Below the pieces are notes generated by a model, which saw nothing but the letters and a program-made list of their open reading frames with translations, had not been told where the DNA came from and did no database searches. DNA of 64,000 nt from positions 186,001 through 250,000 of the forward strand of contig NZ_BMTP01000001.1 of NCBI RefSeq assembly GCF_014649735.1, in the 5' to 3' direction. Below are positions 44,771 to 54,039 of the stretch, one piece after another (position 1 is the stretch's first letter; every line of letters starts with the position of its first letter). This stretch comes from Streptomyces lavendofoliae. GTDB lineage: Bacteria > Actinomycetota > Actinomycetes > Streptomycetales > Streptomycetaceae. Position numbers and translations under genes: made by a program.

Positions 44771-44815
44771 AGGGGCCCGGCGACCTCCCCGTGGAGGTCG
44801 CCGGGTCCCTCTTTT
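44771..44815 (+). terminator. Terminator of ctaCDF
   Basis: An 18-bp stem (aggggcccggcgacctcc, one G:T wobble) with loop ccgt runs into CTTTT. It closes the ctaC-ctaD-ctaF operon before the L,D-transpeptidase gene. Confidence 0.92.
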
Positions 44816-44863
44816 GGAGTCATCCGGCGTGCCGCTCCGGTCGTACCTTCCTACGGTGTGGTC

Positions 44864-46105
44864 ATGAGCAACACGCCCCGCATGCGCATCGCCACGAGCT
44901 GCACCCTGCTGGTCGCCGTCACCGGCGCGAGCGCGACCGCGTGCGGTGGTCCGGACGGCCATCCCCTGTCCACCAAGCCGTACGACGCGGCCCGCCAGGT
45001 CGCCTTCAACGCCCCGTCCGGCACCGCCAAGGCCGCCCTCGACAAGCCGCTGGAGGTCACCGCCAGGGGCAAGGACGGCCGCATCACGGACGTCACCGCC
45101 GTCGACACGGCCGGCCACTACCTCGCGGGCGAACTGTCCGCCGACGGCAGCCGCTGGCGCTCCACGGCCCCGCTGGTGGCCGGCACCCGCTACACCGTCC
45201 GGGTCTCCACGGAGGACCGCAAAGGCGCCCCTGGCGCCCGTACGCTGACCTTCGAGACCGCACCGGCCAAGAAGGTCCTGAACGTGGCATTCGGCCCGGA
45301 GACGGGCAAGTACGGCGTCGGGCAGCCCATCACCGCCGAACTCAGCGCCCCGGTCACCACCAAGGAGGGCCGCGCCGCCGTCGAGCGCTCCCTCAGGGTG
45401 CGCTCCACGCCGGCGGTCACGGGCTCCTGGCACTGGGTCGACGACAAGAAGCTGCACTATCGCCCGAAGGAGTACTGGCCCGTCGGCGCGTCCGTCACCG
45501 TCACGGGCAACCTCACGGGCGTGAAGGTCGCGGGCGACCTCTACGGCGGCTCGGCGAAGTCCGTGAACCTGAGCATCGGCGACCGGGTCGAGGCCATCAC
45601 GGACGCGGGCAGCCACCAGATGACCGTCAAGCGCAACGGAAAGGTGATCAACACCATTCCGGTGACGACCGGGAAGCCGGGCTTCTCCACCCGTAACGGG
45701 ATCAAAGTGGTGCTCGGCAAGGAGTACTTCGTCCGGATGCGCAGCACCACCGTCGGCATCGCGGCGGGCAGCAGCGAGTCGTACGACCTGCCGGTGTACT
45801 ACGCCACCCGGGTGACCTGGAGCGGCGAGTACGTCCACGCCGCCCCCTGGTCCGTCGGATCACAGGGGTACGCCAACGTCAGCCACGGCTGCACCGGCAT
45901 GTCCACCAGCAACGCGGCCTGGTTCTACGAGAACGTCCGCCCCGGCGACCTGGTCCACGTCGTCAACAGCGAGGGCAAGGAGATGGACCACTTCGGCAAC
46001 GGGTTCGGCGACTGGAACCTGCCCTGGGACAAATGGCAGGCGGGAAGCGCCGCCAAGGCCGACGCCCCCCGCACCGAACAGGTGAGGCTCCGGCCCGGTC
46101 TCTGA
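44864..46105 (+). CDS. L,D-transpeptidase with Ig-like domains
   Basis: 413 residues. Lipoprotein-like signal (LLVAVTGASATACGG), two Ig-like/bacterial LysM-replacing domains (about 45-250), then a YkuD catalytic domain containing NTIPVTTGKPGFST and the active site HAAPWSVGSQGYANVSHGCTGMSTSNAAW (His... ShGCtgm, Cys near 348). It makes 3-3 peptidoglycan cross-links like mycobacterial LdtMt2. ATG at 44864 is taken; a GTG two codons upstream is possible. The stop at 46105 is 20 bp from the pseudo-receiver stop. Confidence 0.93.
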   Translation: MSNTPRMRIATSCTLLVAVTGASATACGGPDGHPLSTKPYDAARQVAFNAPSGTAKAALDKPLEVTARGKDGRITDVTAVDTAGHYLAGELSADGSRWRSTAPLVAGTRYTVRVSTEDRKGAPGARTLTFETAPAKKVLNVAFGPETGKYGVGQPITAELSAPVTTKEGRAAVERSLRVRSTPAVTGSWHWVDDKKLHYRPKEYWPVGASVTVTGNLTGVKVAGDLYGGSAKSVNLSIGDRVEAITDAGSHQMTVKRNGKVINTIPVTTGKPGFSTRNGIKVVLGKEYFVRMRSTTVGIAAGSSESYDLPVYYATRVTWSGEYVHAAPWSVGSQGYANVSHGCTGMSTSNAAWFYENVRPGDLVHVVNSEGKEMDHFGNGFGDWNLPWDKWQAGSAAKADAPRTEQVRLRPGL

Positions 46106-46124
46106 CGCGGGCCGGGCCCCGGCA

Positions 46125-46526
46125 TCACGCCTCCACGGCCAGCCTGCTGCGCAGCAGGGCGGCCAGGGAGTCCGCCAGCTCGACCGGGTCGACCGGAAGG
46201 GTCACCGCGGCGTCCGCACGGCTCCAGGTGGCCAGCCAGGCGTCCTGGGGGCGGCCGATCAGCAGCAGCACGGGCGGGCAGCGGAAGATCTCGTCCTTGA
46301 TCTGGCGGCACACCCCCATGCCGCCCGCCGGCACCGCCTCGCCGTCCAGGACGCAGACGTCCACGCCGCCCGCGTCCAGCCGCTCCAGTACGGCCGGGAG
46401 CGTCGCGCACTCGATGTACTCGACCGGCGGAACGTCGGCCGCGGGCCTGCGCCCGGCCGCCAGCCGCACCTGCGCGCGGGTGTTGGCGTCGTCGCTGTAG
46501 ACCAGGACGGTGGCGCTCGACTGCAT
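46125..46526 (-). CDS. Pseudo-receiver (CheY-like) protein
   Basis: 133 residues with a receiver-like fold: VLVYSDDANTRAQVRL (acidic pair), DVCVLDGEAVPAGG (possible phospho-Asp) and RCPPVLLLIGRP. The conserved Lys-Pro near the end is replaced by TLPVDP, so phosphorylation-dependent signalling is doubtful. No output domain. ATG at 46526 has a perfect GGAGGA. It lies alone, antisense, between ctaF and ctaE genes, and may be a respiratory regulator. Function unknown. Confidence 0.8.
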   Translation of the reverse strand: MQSSATVLVYSDDANTRAQVRLAAGRRPAADVPPVEYIECATLPAVLERLDAGGVDVCVLDGEAVPAGGMGVCRQIKDEIFRCPPVLLLIGRPQDAWLATWSRADAAVTLPVDPVELADSLAALLRSRLAVEA

Positions 46527-46713
46527 TGTTCCTCCGAGTACGTCGGCGGCATGGGCAGGAAGGCAGGTACCGATGCGCCGGATGCTACTCCTCCCCACCG
46601 CCCCTCCACAGCGCTTCGGACACCCCTTCGATCCCCCTTCCGATGGGCCGTTCGGGCTGGACGGAGCGCATCAACACACCGAACGGCACCCCCCGGAGTG
46701 AGGGCGGGATAAG

Positions 46714-46734
46714 CGACCGACATAATGTCGGTCG
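46714..46734. promoter_or_regulatory. Perfect 21-bp palindrome spanning the ctaE start codon
   Basis: CGACCGACAT-A-ATGTCGGTCG is a perfect 10-bp inverted repeat with one central base; its right arm begins with the ctaE ATG (46725). In mRNA it would form a hairpin with the AUG in or beside the loop; in DNA it could bind a dimeric repressor. Confidence 0.6.
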
Positions 46735-47345
46735 TGGCGACAGCAACGACAGTAGAAACCGGGCACGCGCACCCGTCGGTCAATCGGCCGAACCTCACCA
46801 GCGTCGGAACCATCATCTGGCTGAGTTCCGAGCTGATGTTCTTCGCGGCCCTCTTCGCGATGTACTTCACCCTGCGATCGGTGACGGGTGCCGAGTTCTG
46901 GGCAGAGAAAGCCGACTCGCTGAACTTCCCGTTCTCGGCGACCAACACCACGATCCTGGTGCTCTCCTCGCTCACCTGCCAGCTCGGCGTCTTCGCCGCC
47001 GAGCGGGGTGACGTGAAGAAGCTCCGCACGTGGTTCGTGATCACGTTCGTGATGGGTGCGATCTTCATCGGAGGCCAGGTCCTCGAGTACACCGAGCTGG
47101 TGAAGCACGAGGGCCTGTCGCTCTCGTCGGATCCGTACGGCTCCGTGTTCTACCTGACGACCGGCTTCCACGGCCTGCACGTGACGGGCGGACTCATCGC
47201 CTTCCTGCTGGTCCTCGGCCGTACCTACGCGGCCAAGAGATTCACTCACGAGCAGGCAACCGCCGCCATCGTCGTGTCCTACTACTGGCACTTCGTCGAT
47301 GTCGTCTGGATCGGCCTCTTCGCCACGATCTACATGATCAAGTAG
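46725..47345 (+). CDS. ctaE: Cytochrome c oxidase subunit III
   Basis: 206 residues, five membrane helices (actinobacterial short form), with [45 protein letters not shown] and [11 protein letters not shown] typical of subunit III. First gene of the ctaE-qcrC-qcrA-qcrB operon. Its ATG lies inside a palindrome and lacks an obvious Shine-Dalgarno close by, so a later start (none conserved) or a leaderless mRNA is possible. Confidence 0.96.
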   Translation: MSVVATATTVETGHAHPSVNRPNLTSVGTIIWLSSELMFFAALFAMYFTLRSVTGAEFWAEKADSLNFPFSATNTTILVLSSLTCQLGVFAAERGDVKKLRTWFVITFVMGAIFIGGQVLEYTELVKHEGLSLSSDPYGSVFYLTTGFHGLHVTGGLIAFLLVLGRTYAAKRFTHEQATAAIVVSYYWHFVDVVWIGLFATIYMIK

Positions 47346-47421
47346 TCGGGCCGTACCGCACCGGTACACCCGACACATCCAGCAAGCATCGACGCAGAAG
47401 ATCCTGACACCGGGGTAATCC

Positions 47422-48231
47422 GTGAAAAAGCTCTCCGCACGACGACGCCATCCGCTGGCGGCGGTCGTCGTCCTACTCCTCGCGCTGGCGGCCACTGGGG
47501 GGCTGTACGCCGCGTTCGCGCCCGCGGGCAAGGCGCAGGCAGACGAAACCGCCCAGTCCCTCGCCATCGAGGAGGGCAAGAAGCTCTACACCGTCGGCTG
47601 CGCCAGCTGCCACGGAACCGGCGGTCAGGGAACCACTGACGGCCCGAGCCTGGTCGGCGTCGGCTCCGCCGCCGTGGACTTCCAGGTCGGCACCGGACGC
47701 ATGCCGGCGCAGCAGCCCGGCGCCCAGGTGCCGGAGAAGAAGGTCATCTACTCGCAGGCCGAGATCGACCAGCTGGCCGCGTACATCGCGTCCCTGGGCG
47801 CCGGTCCGATCACGCCGACCGAGAAGCAGTACAGCCCGGACGGCGCGGACATCGCCCGTGGTGGCGACCTGTTCCGCACCAACTGCGCCCAGTGCCACAA
47901 CTTCACCGGTGCGGGCGGTGCCCTGACGCACGGCAAGTACGCCCCGCCGCTGAACGACGTGAGCCCGAAGCACATCTACGAGGCCATGCAGACCGGCCCG
48001 CAGAACATGCCCTCCTTCCCCGACACGACGATGCCGGAGCAGGAGAAGAAGGACATCATCGCGTACATCCGGACCGTCAACGACGACCGGACCGCGACCC
48101 CCGGCGGCTTCGCGCTGGGCGGCGTCGGCCCCGTCAGCGAGGGTCTGTTCGGGTGGATCTTCGGTCTGGGTTCGCTGATCGCCGTCGCCGTCTGGGTCGC
48201 GGCCCACACCGCTAAGGCCAAGAAGTCATGA
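47422..48231 (+). CDS. qcrC: Cytochrome bc1 complex dihaem cytochrome c subunit
   Basis: 269 residues. An N-terminal signal/anchor helix, two c-type haem sites (VGCASCHGTGG near 57 and TNCAQCHNFTG near 158), and a C-terminal anchor helix. In actinobacteria lacking soluble cytochrome c, the second haem passes electrons straight to CtaC. GTG start. Overlaps qcrA (ATGA). Confidence 0.97.
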   Translation: MKKLSARRRHPLAAVVVLLLALAATGGLYAAFAPAGKAQADETAQSLAIEEGKKLYTVGCASCHGTGGQGTTDGPSLVGVGSAAVDFQVGTGRMPAQQPGAQVPEKKVIYSQAEIDQLAAYIASLGAGPITPTEKQYSPDGADIARGGDLFRTNCAQCHNFTGAGGALTHGKYAPPLNDVSPKHIYEAMQTGPQNMPSFPDTTMPEQEKKDIIAYIRTVNDDRTATPGGFALGGVGPVSEGLFGWIFGLGSLIAVAVWVAAHTAKAKKS

Positions 48232-49277
48232 GTAGCCAAGAGATTTCCAAGGAGAGCCTGCCGAGCGAGCAGGACACCGCGCACGGTACGGCGGTAGCCG
48301 AGAACCCGTTCGCCGACCCGGGGCTGCCGCCCCACCGGCCGCGTATCCAGGACATCGACGAGCGGGCCGCCAAGCGGTCCGAGCGCACGGTCGCCCTGCT
48401 GTTCACGCTGTCGATGCTGGCCACGATCGGCTTCATCGCGTCGTTCGTGATCTTCCCGGTCGACAAGATCGTCTACGTCTGGCCGCTGGGCCACGTCAGC
48501 GCGACGAACCTGTCGCTCGGTCTGACGCTCGGCCTCGCCCTCTTCTGCATCGGCGCCGGCGCGGTCCACTGGGCCCGCACGCTGATGTCCGACGAGGAGG
48601 TCGCCGACGACCGGCACGCCATCGAGGCGACGCCCGACGTCAAGGCCAAGGTCATGGCGGACTTCGCGGACGGCGCGCGCGAGTCGGCCATCGGCCGCCG
48701 CCCGCTGATCCGCAACACCATGTTCGGCGCGCTGGCCATGGTGCCGCTCTCCGGCGTGGTCCTGCTGCGCGAGCTGGGCCCGCTGCCCGAGAAGAAGCTC
48801 TTCCACACCGGATGGGCCAAGGGCAAGCAGCTCATCAACATGAACACCAACGAGCCGCTGCGTCCCGAGGACGTCGCGGTGGGTTCGCTGACCTTCGCCA
48901 AGCCCCAGGGCCTGGAGGAGGACGACCACGACTTCAGCAACAAGATCGCCAAGGATGCCCTGATGATCGTCCGGATCCAGCCGGAGGACATCAAGGACAA
49001 GCGCGAGCTGGAGTGGTCGCACGAGGGCATCGTCGCCTTCTCCAAGATCTGCACCCACGTGGGCTGCCCGATCTCCCTGTACGAGCAGCAGACCCACCAC
49101 GTCCTCTGCCCGTGCCACCAGTCCACCTTCGACCTCTCCGACGGCGCCCGCGTCATCTTCGGCCCCGCCGGTCATCCCCTTCCGCAGCTGCGGATCGGTG
49201 TGAACGACAAGGGCTTCCTCGAGGCGCTCGGCGACTTCGACGAGCCCGTCGGCCCTGCATTCTGGGAGCGCGGATGA
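48228..49277 (+). CDS. qcrA: Cytochrome bc1 complex Rieske iron-sulfur subunit
   Basis: 349 residues. A long cytosolic N-terminus, three membrane helices (actinobacterial type), then a Rieske domain with the 2Fe-2S ligands CTHVGCPISLY and CPCHQSTFD (about 283-306). Start and stop overlap qcrC and qcrB by four bases each, so translation is coupled. Confidence 0.97.
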   Translation: MSSQEISKESLPSEQDTAHGTAVAENPFADPGLPPHRPRIQDIDERAAKRSERTVALLFTLSMLATIGFIASFVIFPVDKIVYVWPLGHVSATNLSLGLTLGLALFCIGAGAVHWARTLMSDEEVADDRHAIEATPDVKAKVMADFADGARESAIGRRPLIRNTMFGALAMVPLSGVVLLRELGPLPEKKLFHTGWAKGKQLINMNTNEPLRPEDVAVGSLTFAKPQGLEEDDHDFSNKIAKDALMIVRIQPEDIKDKRELEWSHEGIVAFSKICTHVGCPISLYEQQTHHVLCPCHQSTFDLSDGARVIFGPAGHPLPQLRIGVNDKGFLEALGDFDEPVGPAFWERG

Positions 49278-50905
49278 GCACCACGACCGCAAGCGACGCC
49301 AACCGCAAGGCGCCCGCCGGCGAGCGGGTCGCCGACTGGGCCGACGGCCGGCTGGGCATCTACAGCCTGGCCAAGGCCAACATGCGGAAGATCTTCCCGG
49401 ACCACTGGTCCTTCATGCTCGGTGAGATCTGCCTCTACAGCTTCCTGATCATCATCCTCACGGGTGTGTATCTGACGCTGTTCTTCCACCCGAGCATGAA
49501 CGAGATCGAGTACCACGGCTCGTACGTCCCGATGCACGGCATCCGGATGACCGAGGCCTACGCCTCGACCCTGGACATCAGCTTCGACGTCCGCGGTGGC
49601 CTGCTCATCCGGCAGATCCACCACTGGGCCGCCGTGGTCTTCCTCGCCGGCATGTTCGTGCACATGATGCGCGTCTTCTTCACCGGCGCGTTCCGCAAGC
49701 CGCGTGAGATCAACTGGCTGTTCGGCTTCCTGCTGTTCGTCCTGGGCATGTTCACCGGCTTCACCGGTTACTCGCTCCCGGACGACCTGCTCTCCGGCAC
49801 CGGTGTCCGCTTCACGCAGGGCGCGATCCTGTCCATGCCGATCGTCGGCACGTACATCTCGATGTTCCTGTTCGGCGGGGAGTTCCCGGGCCACGACATC
49901 ATCGCCCGGTTCTACTCGATCCACATCCTGCTGCTGCCGGGCATCATGCTCGGCCTCGTGGTGGCGCACCTGATCCTGGTCTTCTACCACAAGCACACCC
50001 AGTTCCCCGGCCCCGGCCGGACGAACAAGAACGTGGTCGGCATGCCGCTGCTGCCGGTCTACATGGCCAAGGCCGGAGGCTTCTTCTTCCTGGTCTTCGG
50101 TGTCATCGCGGTCATCTCCGCCCTGTTCACGATCAACCCGATCTGGACCATGGGCCCGTACCGCCCGGACCAGGTGTCCACCGGCGCCCAGCCCGACTGG
50201 TACATGGGCTTCGCCGAGGGTCTCGTCCGAGTGATGCCGGGCTGGGAGATCAACCTCTGGGGCCACACGCTCGTCCTGGGCGTGCTCATCCCGCTGGTGG
50301 TCTTCGGCGTCATGCTGGCCGCGATCGCGCTGTACCCGTTCATCGAGTCGTGGATCACCGGCGACAAGCGGGAGCACCACCTGCTGGACCGGCCGCGCAA
50401 CGCGCCGACCCGGACCGCGCTGGGCGTCGCCTGGGTCACCGCGTACATGATCATGCTGGTCGGTGGTGGCAACGACATCTTCGCCACCCACTTCCACCTG
50501 TCGATCAACTCGATCACCTGGTTCGTGCGGATCTTCTTCTTCCTCGGCCCGGTCATCGCGTTCATCGTCACCAAGCGGATCTGCCTCGGCCTGCAGCGGC
50601 GCGACAAGGACAAGGTGCTGCACGGACGCGAGTCCGGCATCATCAAGCGCCTGCCGCACGGTGAGTTCGTGGAGATCCACGAGCCGCTCAGCCAGGCTCA
50701 GCTGCACGCGCTCACCGCGCACGAGCAGTACACGCCGGCCGAGATCGGCCCGTCGGTCGACGAGAACGGTGTCGAGCGCAAGCCGAGCCGTACGGAGAAG
50801 CTCCGGGCGAAGCTCAGCAAGGGCTACTACGGCGAGGGGAACCAGATCCCCAAGGCGTCCGTCGAGGAGTACAAGGAGATCACCAGCGGCCACGGCCACC
50901 ACTGA
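49274..50905 (+). CDS. qcrB: Cytochrome bc1 complex cytochrome b subunit
   Basis: 543 residues, longer than mitochondrial cytochrome b because of a soluble C-terminal extension (about 430-543). Haem-b histidines are in RQIHHWAAVVFLAGMFVHMMR and YSIHILLLPGIMLGLVVAHLILV; the quinol-site PDWYMGF (PEWY equivalent) is present. Target region of Q203-type inhibitors in mycobacteria. Last gene of the operon. Confidence 0.97.
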   Translation: MSTTTASDANRKAPAGERVADWADGRLGIYSLAKANMRKIFPDHWSFMLGEICLYSFLIIILTGVYLTLFFHPSMNEIEYHGSYVPMHGIRMTEAYASTLDISFDVRGGLLIRQIHHWAAVVFLAGMFVHMMRVFFTGAFRKPREINWLFGFLLFVLGMFTGFTGYSLPDDLLSGTGVRFTQGAILSMPIVGTYISMFLFGGEFPGHDIIARFYSIHILLLPGIMLGLVVAHLILVFYHKHTQFPGPGRTNKNVVGMPLLPVYMAKAGGFFFLVFGVIAVISALFTINPIWTMGPYRPDQVSTGAQPDWYMGFAEGLVRVMPGWEINLWGHTLVLGVLIPLVVFGVMLAAIALYPFIESWITGDKREHHLLDRPRNAPTRTALGVAWVTAYMIMLVGGGNDIFATHFHLSINSITWFVRIFFFLGPVIAFIVTKRICLGLQRRDKDKVLHGRESGIIKRLPHGEFVEIHEPLSQAQLHALTAHEQYTPAEIGPSVDENGVERKPSRTEKLRAKLSKGYYGEGNQIPKASVEEYKEITSGHGHH

Positions 50906-50941
50906 TCACCTGACCTCCGGCCCCCGGGTCGCCACGGCATC

Positions 50942-50973
50942 GAGCCCCGTCCATTCGCTGGACGGGGCTCTTT
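50942..50973 (+). terminator. Terminator of the ctaE-qcrCAB operon
   Basis: A 12-bp perfect stem gagccccgtcca / tggacggggctc, loop ttcgc, followed by TTT. An outer cacggca/tgccgtg pairing extends it. Confidence 0.92.
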
Positions 50974-51051
50974 GCCGTGCCCGGGGATGGATAGGGTGGT
51001 GGGCATCCCTGTACGCCCCGTACCGCCCGTACGCAGACACCAGGAGCGACC

Positions 51052-52116
51052 ATGAGCGCTGTGCACCCCGCTGGAGGCGACACCGCGGCGGGCCGCTCGT
51101 GGCCCGACGTCCTGAACGCCCTGCTGGAGGGGCGCGACCGGAGCGCCGACGACACCGCGTGGGCGATGGACCGCATCATGCGCGGCGAGGCCACCGACGC
51201 CCAGATCGCCGGCTTCGCGGTCGCCCTGCGCGCCAAGGGCGAGACCGTCGAGGAGATCACCGGCCTGGTCCGCGCCATGTACGCGCACGCCAACCTGATC
51301 GAGGTGCCCGGCCCGTCCGTGGACCTCGTCGGCACCGGCGGCGACGGCGCCCGGACCGTCAACATCTCCACCATGTCCGCGATCGTGGTCGCCGGGACCG
51401 GCGCCAAGGTCGTCAAGCACGGCAACCGCGCCGCCTCCTCCGCCTCCGGGTCCTCCGACGTGCTGGAGAAGCTGGGCGTCAACCTGGACCTGACGCCCCG
51501 GCGGGTGGCCGAGGTCGCCGAGGAGGCGGGCATCACGTTCTGCTTCGCCGTGAGGTTCCACCCCGCGCTGCGGCACGTGGCGGCGGCCCGCAAGGAGCTC
51601 GGCATCCGGACGACGTTCAACTTCCTGGGCCCGCTCACCAACCCGGCGCGGGTCAAGGCCCAGGCGACCGGGGTCGCCGACGCGCGGATGGCGCCCATCA
51701 TGGCCGGGGTGCTCGCCCAGCGCGGCTCCTCCGCGCTGGTGTTCCGCGGTGACGACGGGCTGGACGAGCTGACCACCACGGCCACCTCCAAGGTGTGGAT
51801 CGTCCGCGACGGCACGGTGCGCGAGGAGACCTTCGACCCGCGCGACGTCGGCATCGGCCTCGTCCCCGTCGAGGCGCTGCGCGGCGCGGACGCCTCGTAC
51901 AACGCCGACGTGGCCCGGCGGCTGCTGGCCGGGGAGACCGGGCCCGTGCGCGACGCGGTGCTGCTGAACGCGGCGGCGGCGCTGGTCGCGCTGGAGCCGT
52001 CCGACGCCCCGCTGGCCGAGCGGATCGGGGCGGGCATCACCCGTGCGGCCGAGGCGATCGACTCGGGAGCGGCGCGGGTGGCGCTGGACCGCTGGGTGGC
52101 CGCCAGCAACGCCTGA
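51052..52116 (+). CDS. trpD: Anthranilate phosphoribosyltransferase
   Basis: 354 residues. Transfers the phosphoribosyl group from PRPP to anthranilate in tryptophan synthesis. The PRPP loop [21 protein letters not shown] (about 100), [21 protein letters not shown] and the DDGLDE metal-binding acidic pair are intact. No other trp gene is near, so it is a solitary trpD as in other streptomycetes. ATG at 51052 with CAGGAG upstream. Confidence 0.96.
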   Translation: MSAVHPAGGDTAAGRSWPDVLNALLEGRDRSADDTAWAMDRIMRGEATDAQIAGFAVALRAKGETVEEITGLVRAMYAHANLIEVPGPSVDLVGTGGDGARTVNISTMSAIVVAGTGAKVVKHGNRAASSASGSSDVLEKLGVNLDLTPRRVAEVAEEAGITFCFAVRFHPALRHVAAARKELGIRTTFNFLGPLTNPARVKAQATGVADARMAPIMAGVLAQRGSSALVFRGDDGLDELTTTATSKVWIVRDGTVREETFDPRDVGIGLVPVEALRGADASYNADVARRLLAGETGPVRDAVLLNAAAALVALEPSDAPLAERIGAGITRAAEAIDSGAARVALDRWVAASNA

Positions 52117-52165
52117 CGCCTCGCCGGGCGCGTGACGCCCGGGGAGGGTGCCCTTCCGGGTCCGT

Positions 52166-52230
52166 CCCGAGGGGGGCCGGTGGTGCGGGGGCGGGGCCGT
52201 CGCCCCGCCGCGCCGCCGGCCCCCCTCGGG
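52166..52230 (+). terminator. Terminator of trpD
   Basis: A 15-bp perfect stem (cccgaggggggccgg and complement) with a GC-rich, internally paired loop begins 50 bp after the trpD stop. No T-tract. Confidence 0.8.
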
Positions 52231-52332
52231 TCACCCCGCGGGGGCCGCGTCCGCGTCGTCCGGCGCCGGGCGGTGTCCCGGGATCCGGACACGGGTTGCG
52301 TGCGGGCGATCACGTGGTTTAACTTCTCGGCA

Positions 52333-52450
52333 GGTCATGAGTGACAGCGACTACGGCCCCGGCCCGCTGTCCGGCAACCCTCCGTCCGTGGCGGGGTGCC
52401 CCGGGTGAAGACCAGGCCGCAGGCGGCGAAGTCTGTGGCAAGCGCGGACC
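52333..52450 (+). ncRNA. SAM-IV riboswitch
   Basis: The sequence reads GGTCATGAGTGACAGCG, GGCCCCGGCCCGCTGTCC, GGCAACCCTCC, GGCGGGGTGCCCCGGGTGAAG, ACCAGG and finally GGCAAGCGCGG, in the order and near-exact wording of the SAM-IV aptamer (P1 GGTC 52333-52336 with GACC 52410-52413). It binds S-adenosylmethionine and typically lowers expression of the downstream sulfur or methionine gene. It lies 165 bp before the class V aminotransferase gene. Confidence 0.9.
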
Positions 52451-52491
52451 CCTGCACACCCTGGGGTCCTGGTCCTCAAGGGAGCAGTCTC

Positions 52492-52512
52492 GTGAGCAAG
52501 CGAATGCGATAG
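52492..52512 (+). other. Possible six-codon upstream ORF
   Basis: GTG AGC AAG CGA ATG CGA TAG (VSKRMR) with AAGGGAG seven bases upstream, between the SAM-IV aptamer and the coding start. Its Shine-Dalgarno could be what the aptamer exposes or hides. Weak evidence; could be chance. Confidence 0.3.
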
Positions 52513-52614
52513 GGCGTTTCCGCCCCTTCTTCGGCACCCCCTTTTTCTCCTCTCGCCGCGCCGCACCCCTGTGCGCCGACGCGACGAATTCGCCTGCCCT
52601 TACGGGAGTTCGCC

Positions 52615-54000
52615 ATGTCTGTCTCCACCATTGCCGCCGACCGGTCCGTTTGTGCCCCGCTGCCCGTTCTGGGGCGGGATGTCACCGTGCCGCTCGTGAC
52701 CGGCGGCGAGGTCACCTACGCCGCGCTCGACTACGCCGCCAGCGCGCCGGCCCTCCAGCGGGTGTGGGACGACGTGGCCGCGTACGCGCCGTACTACGGC
52801 AGCGTGCACCGGGGCGCCGGGTACCTGTCGCAGCTGTCGACCGACCTGTTCGAGAACAGCCGCGTCGCGGTGGCGGAGTTCCTCGGCTGCCGGGACGACG
52901 ACCAGGTCGTCTTCACCCGGTCGACCACCGACTCGCTGAACCTGCTGGCCGCCGCGCTGCCCGCCGGCTGCCAGGTGTTCGTCTTCGAGACCGAGCACCA
53001 CGCCTCGCTGCTGCCGTGGAAGGACGCGCGGGTCACCTACCTCGACGCGCCCGGGACGCGGGGGGAGGCCGTCCGGACCCTGGAGCGGGCGCTGGCGGAC
53101 CGGGAGCCCCACGGCCCGGCACTGGTGTGCGTGACCGGAGCGTCGAACGTGACCGGTGAGCTGTGGCCGGTACGGGAGCTGGCCGCCGCCGCCCACGCCC
53201 ACGGCGCCCGTATCGTCCTGGACGCCGCGCAGCTGGCGCCCCACCACCCGGTCTCGGTGCGGGACCTGGACGTCGACTGGGTGGCGTTCAGCGGACACAA
53301 GCTGTACGCCCCGTTCGGCTCCGGCGTCCTCGCGGGCCGGGCGGACTGGCTGCGGGAGGCCGAGCCGTACCTGGCCGGCGGCGGCGCGTCCCGCAAGGTG
53401 GCGCGGCGCGCCGACGGCGGGGTGGACGTCGAGTGGCACACCACCGCGGCCCGCCACGAGGCCGGTTCGCCCAACGTCATCGGCGTGTACGCCATCGCGT
53501 CCGCCTGCAAGGCGCTCACCGAGGCCGGGTTCGACGGCCTGGTGGCCCGCGAGCAGTACCTGATCGGCAAGGTGTGCGACGGGCTCGCCGAGGTGCCGGA
53601 GGTCAAGGTGCTGTCGCTGTTCGGCGACGACGCCTCCCCTCGCCCCGCCGGGGCGGCGCCCACCCGGGTGGGGGTCGTCTCCTTCGTCGTACGGGGCTGG
53701 AACAGCTCGCACTTCGCGGCGGCCCTCTCGGCCGAGTACGGCATCGGCGTCCGGGACGGGCTGTTCTGCGCCCACCCGCTGGTGCGCACCCTGCTGGGCG
53801 GCGACCCGCAGGAGGCCGGCGAGTGCGGTGCCCCGGACGGCGGGACCACCTCGCTGAACGCCATCCGCGTCAGCTTCGGGGCGGGGACGCCGGACGAGCA
53901 CGTCGACCGGTTCGTCCGGGCCGTGAAGGAGCTCGTCCGGGACGGCGCGCGCTGGAACTACCGTACGGAGGACGGGCGCTGCGTGCCCGACCGCGGCTAA
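52615..54000 (+). CDS. Class V aminotransferase-fold PLP enzyme (SufS/desulfurase-like), SAM-riboswitch controlled
   Basis: 461 residues. Fold-type I PLP signatures: YGSVHRGAGYLSQLSTDLFE, FTRSTTDSLNLLA, FETEHHASLLPW, IVLDAAQLAPH (PLP Asp) and WVAFSGHKLYAPFGSG (Schiff-base Lys near 230). The C-terminal region DGLFCAHPLVRTLLGGD has a Cys at the position range where desulfurases keep their nucleophile, but the surrounding sequence differs. The SAM-IV leader points to sulfur amino acid metabolism. Exact reaction unknown. ATG at 52615 with GGGAG. Confidence 0.88.
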   Translation: MSVSTIAADRSVCAPLPVLGRDVTVPLVTGGEVTYAALDYAASAPALQRVWDDVAAYAPYYGSVHRGAGYLSQLSTDLFENSRVAVAEFLGCRDDDQVVFTRSTTDSLNLLAAALPAGCQVFVFETEHHASLLPWKDARVTYLDAPGTRGEAVRTLERALADREPHGPALVCVTGASNVTGELWPVRELAAAAHAHGARIVLDAAQLAPHHPVSVRDLDVDWVAFSGHKLYAPFGSGVLAGRADWLREAEPYLAGGGASRKVARRADGGVDVEWHTTAARHEAGSPNVIGVYAIASACKALTEAGFDGLVAREQYLIGKVCDGLAEVPEVKVLSLFGDDASPRPAGAAPTRVGVVSFVVRGWNSSHFAAALSAEYGIGVRDGLFCAHPLVRTLLGGDPQEAGECGAPDGGTTSLNAIRVSFGAGTPDEHVDRFVRAVKELVRDGARWNYRTEDGRCVPDRG

Positions 54001-54039
54001 CCGCCCGGGGTACGGGCGCGGCGGACCGCGCCGGCCGGG

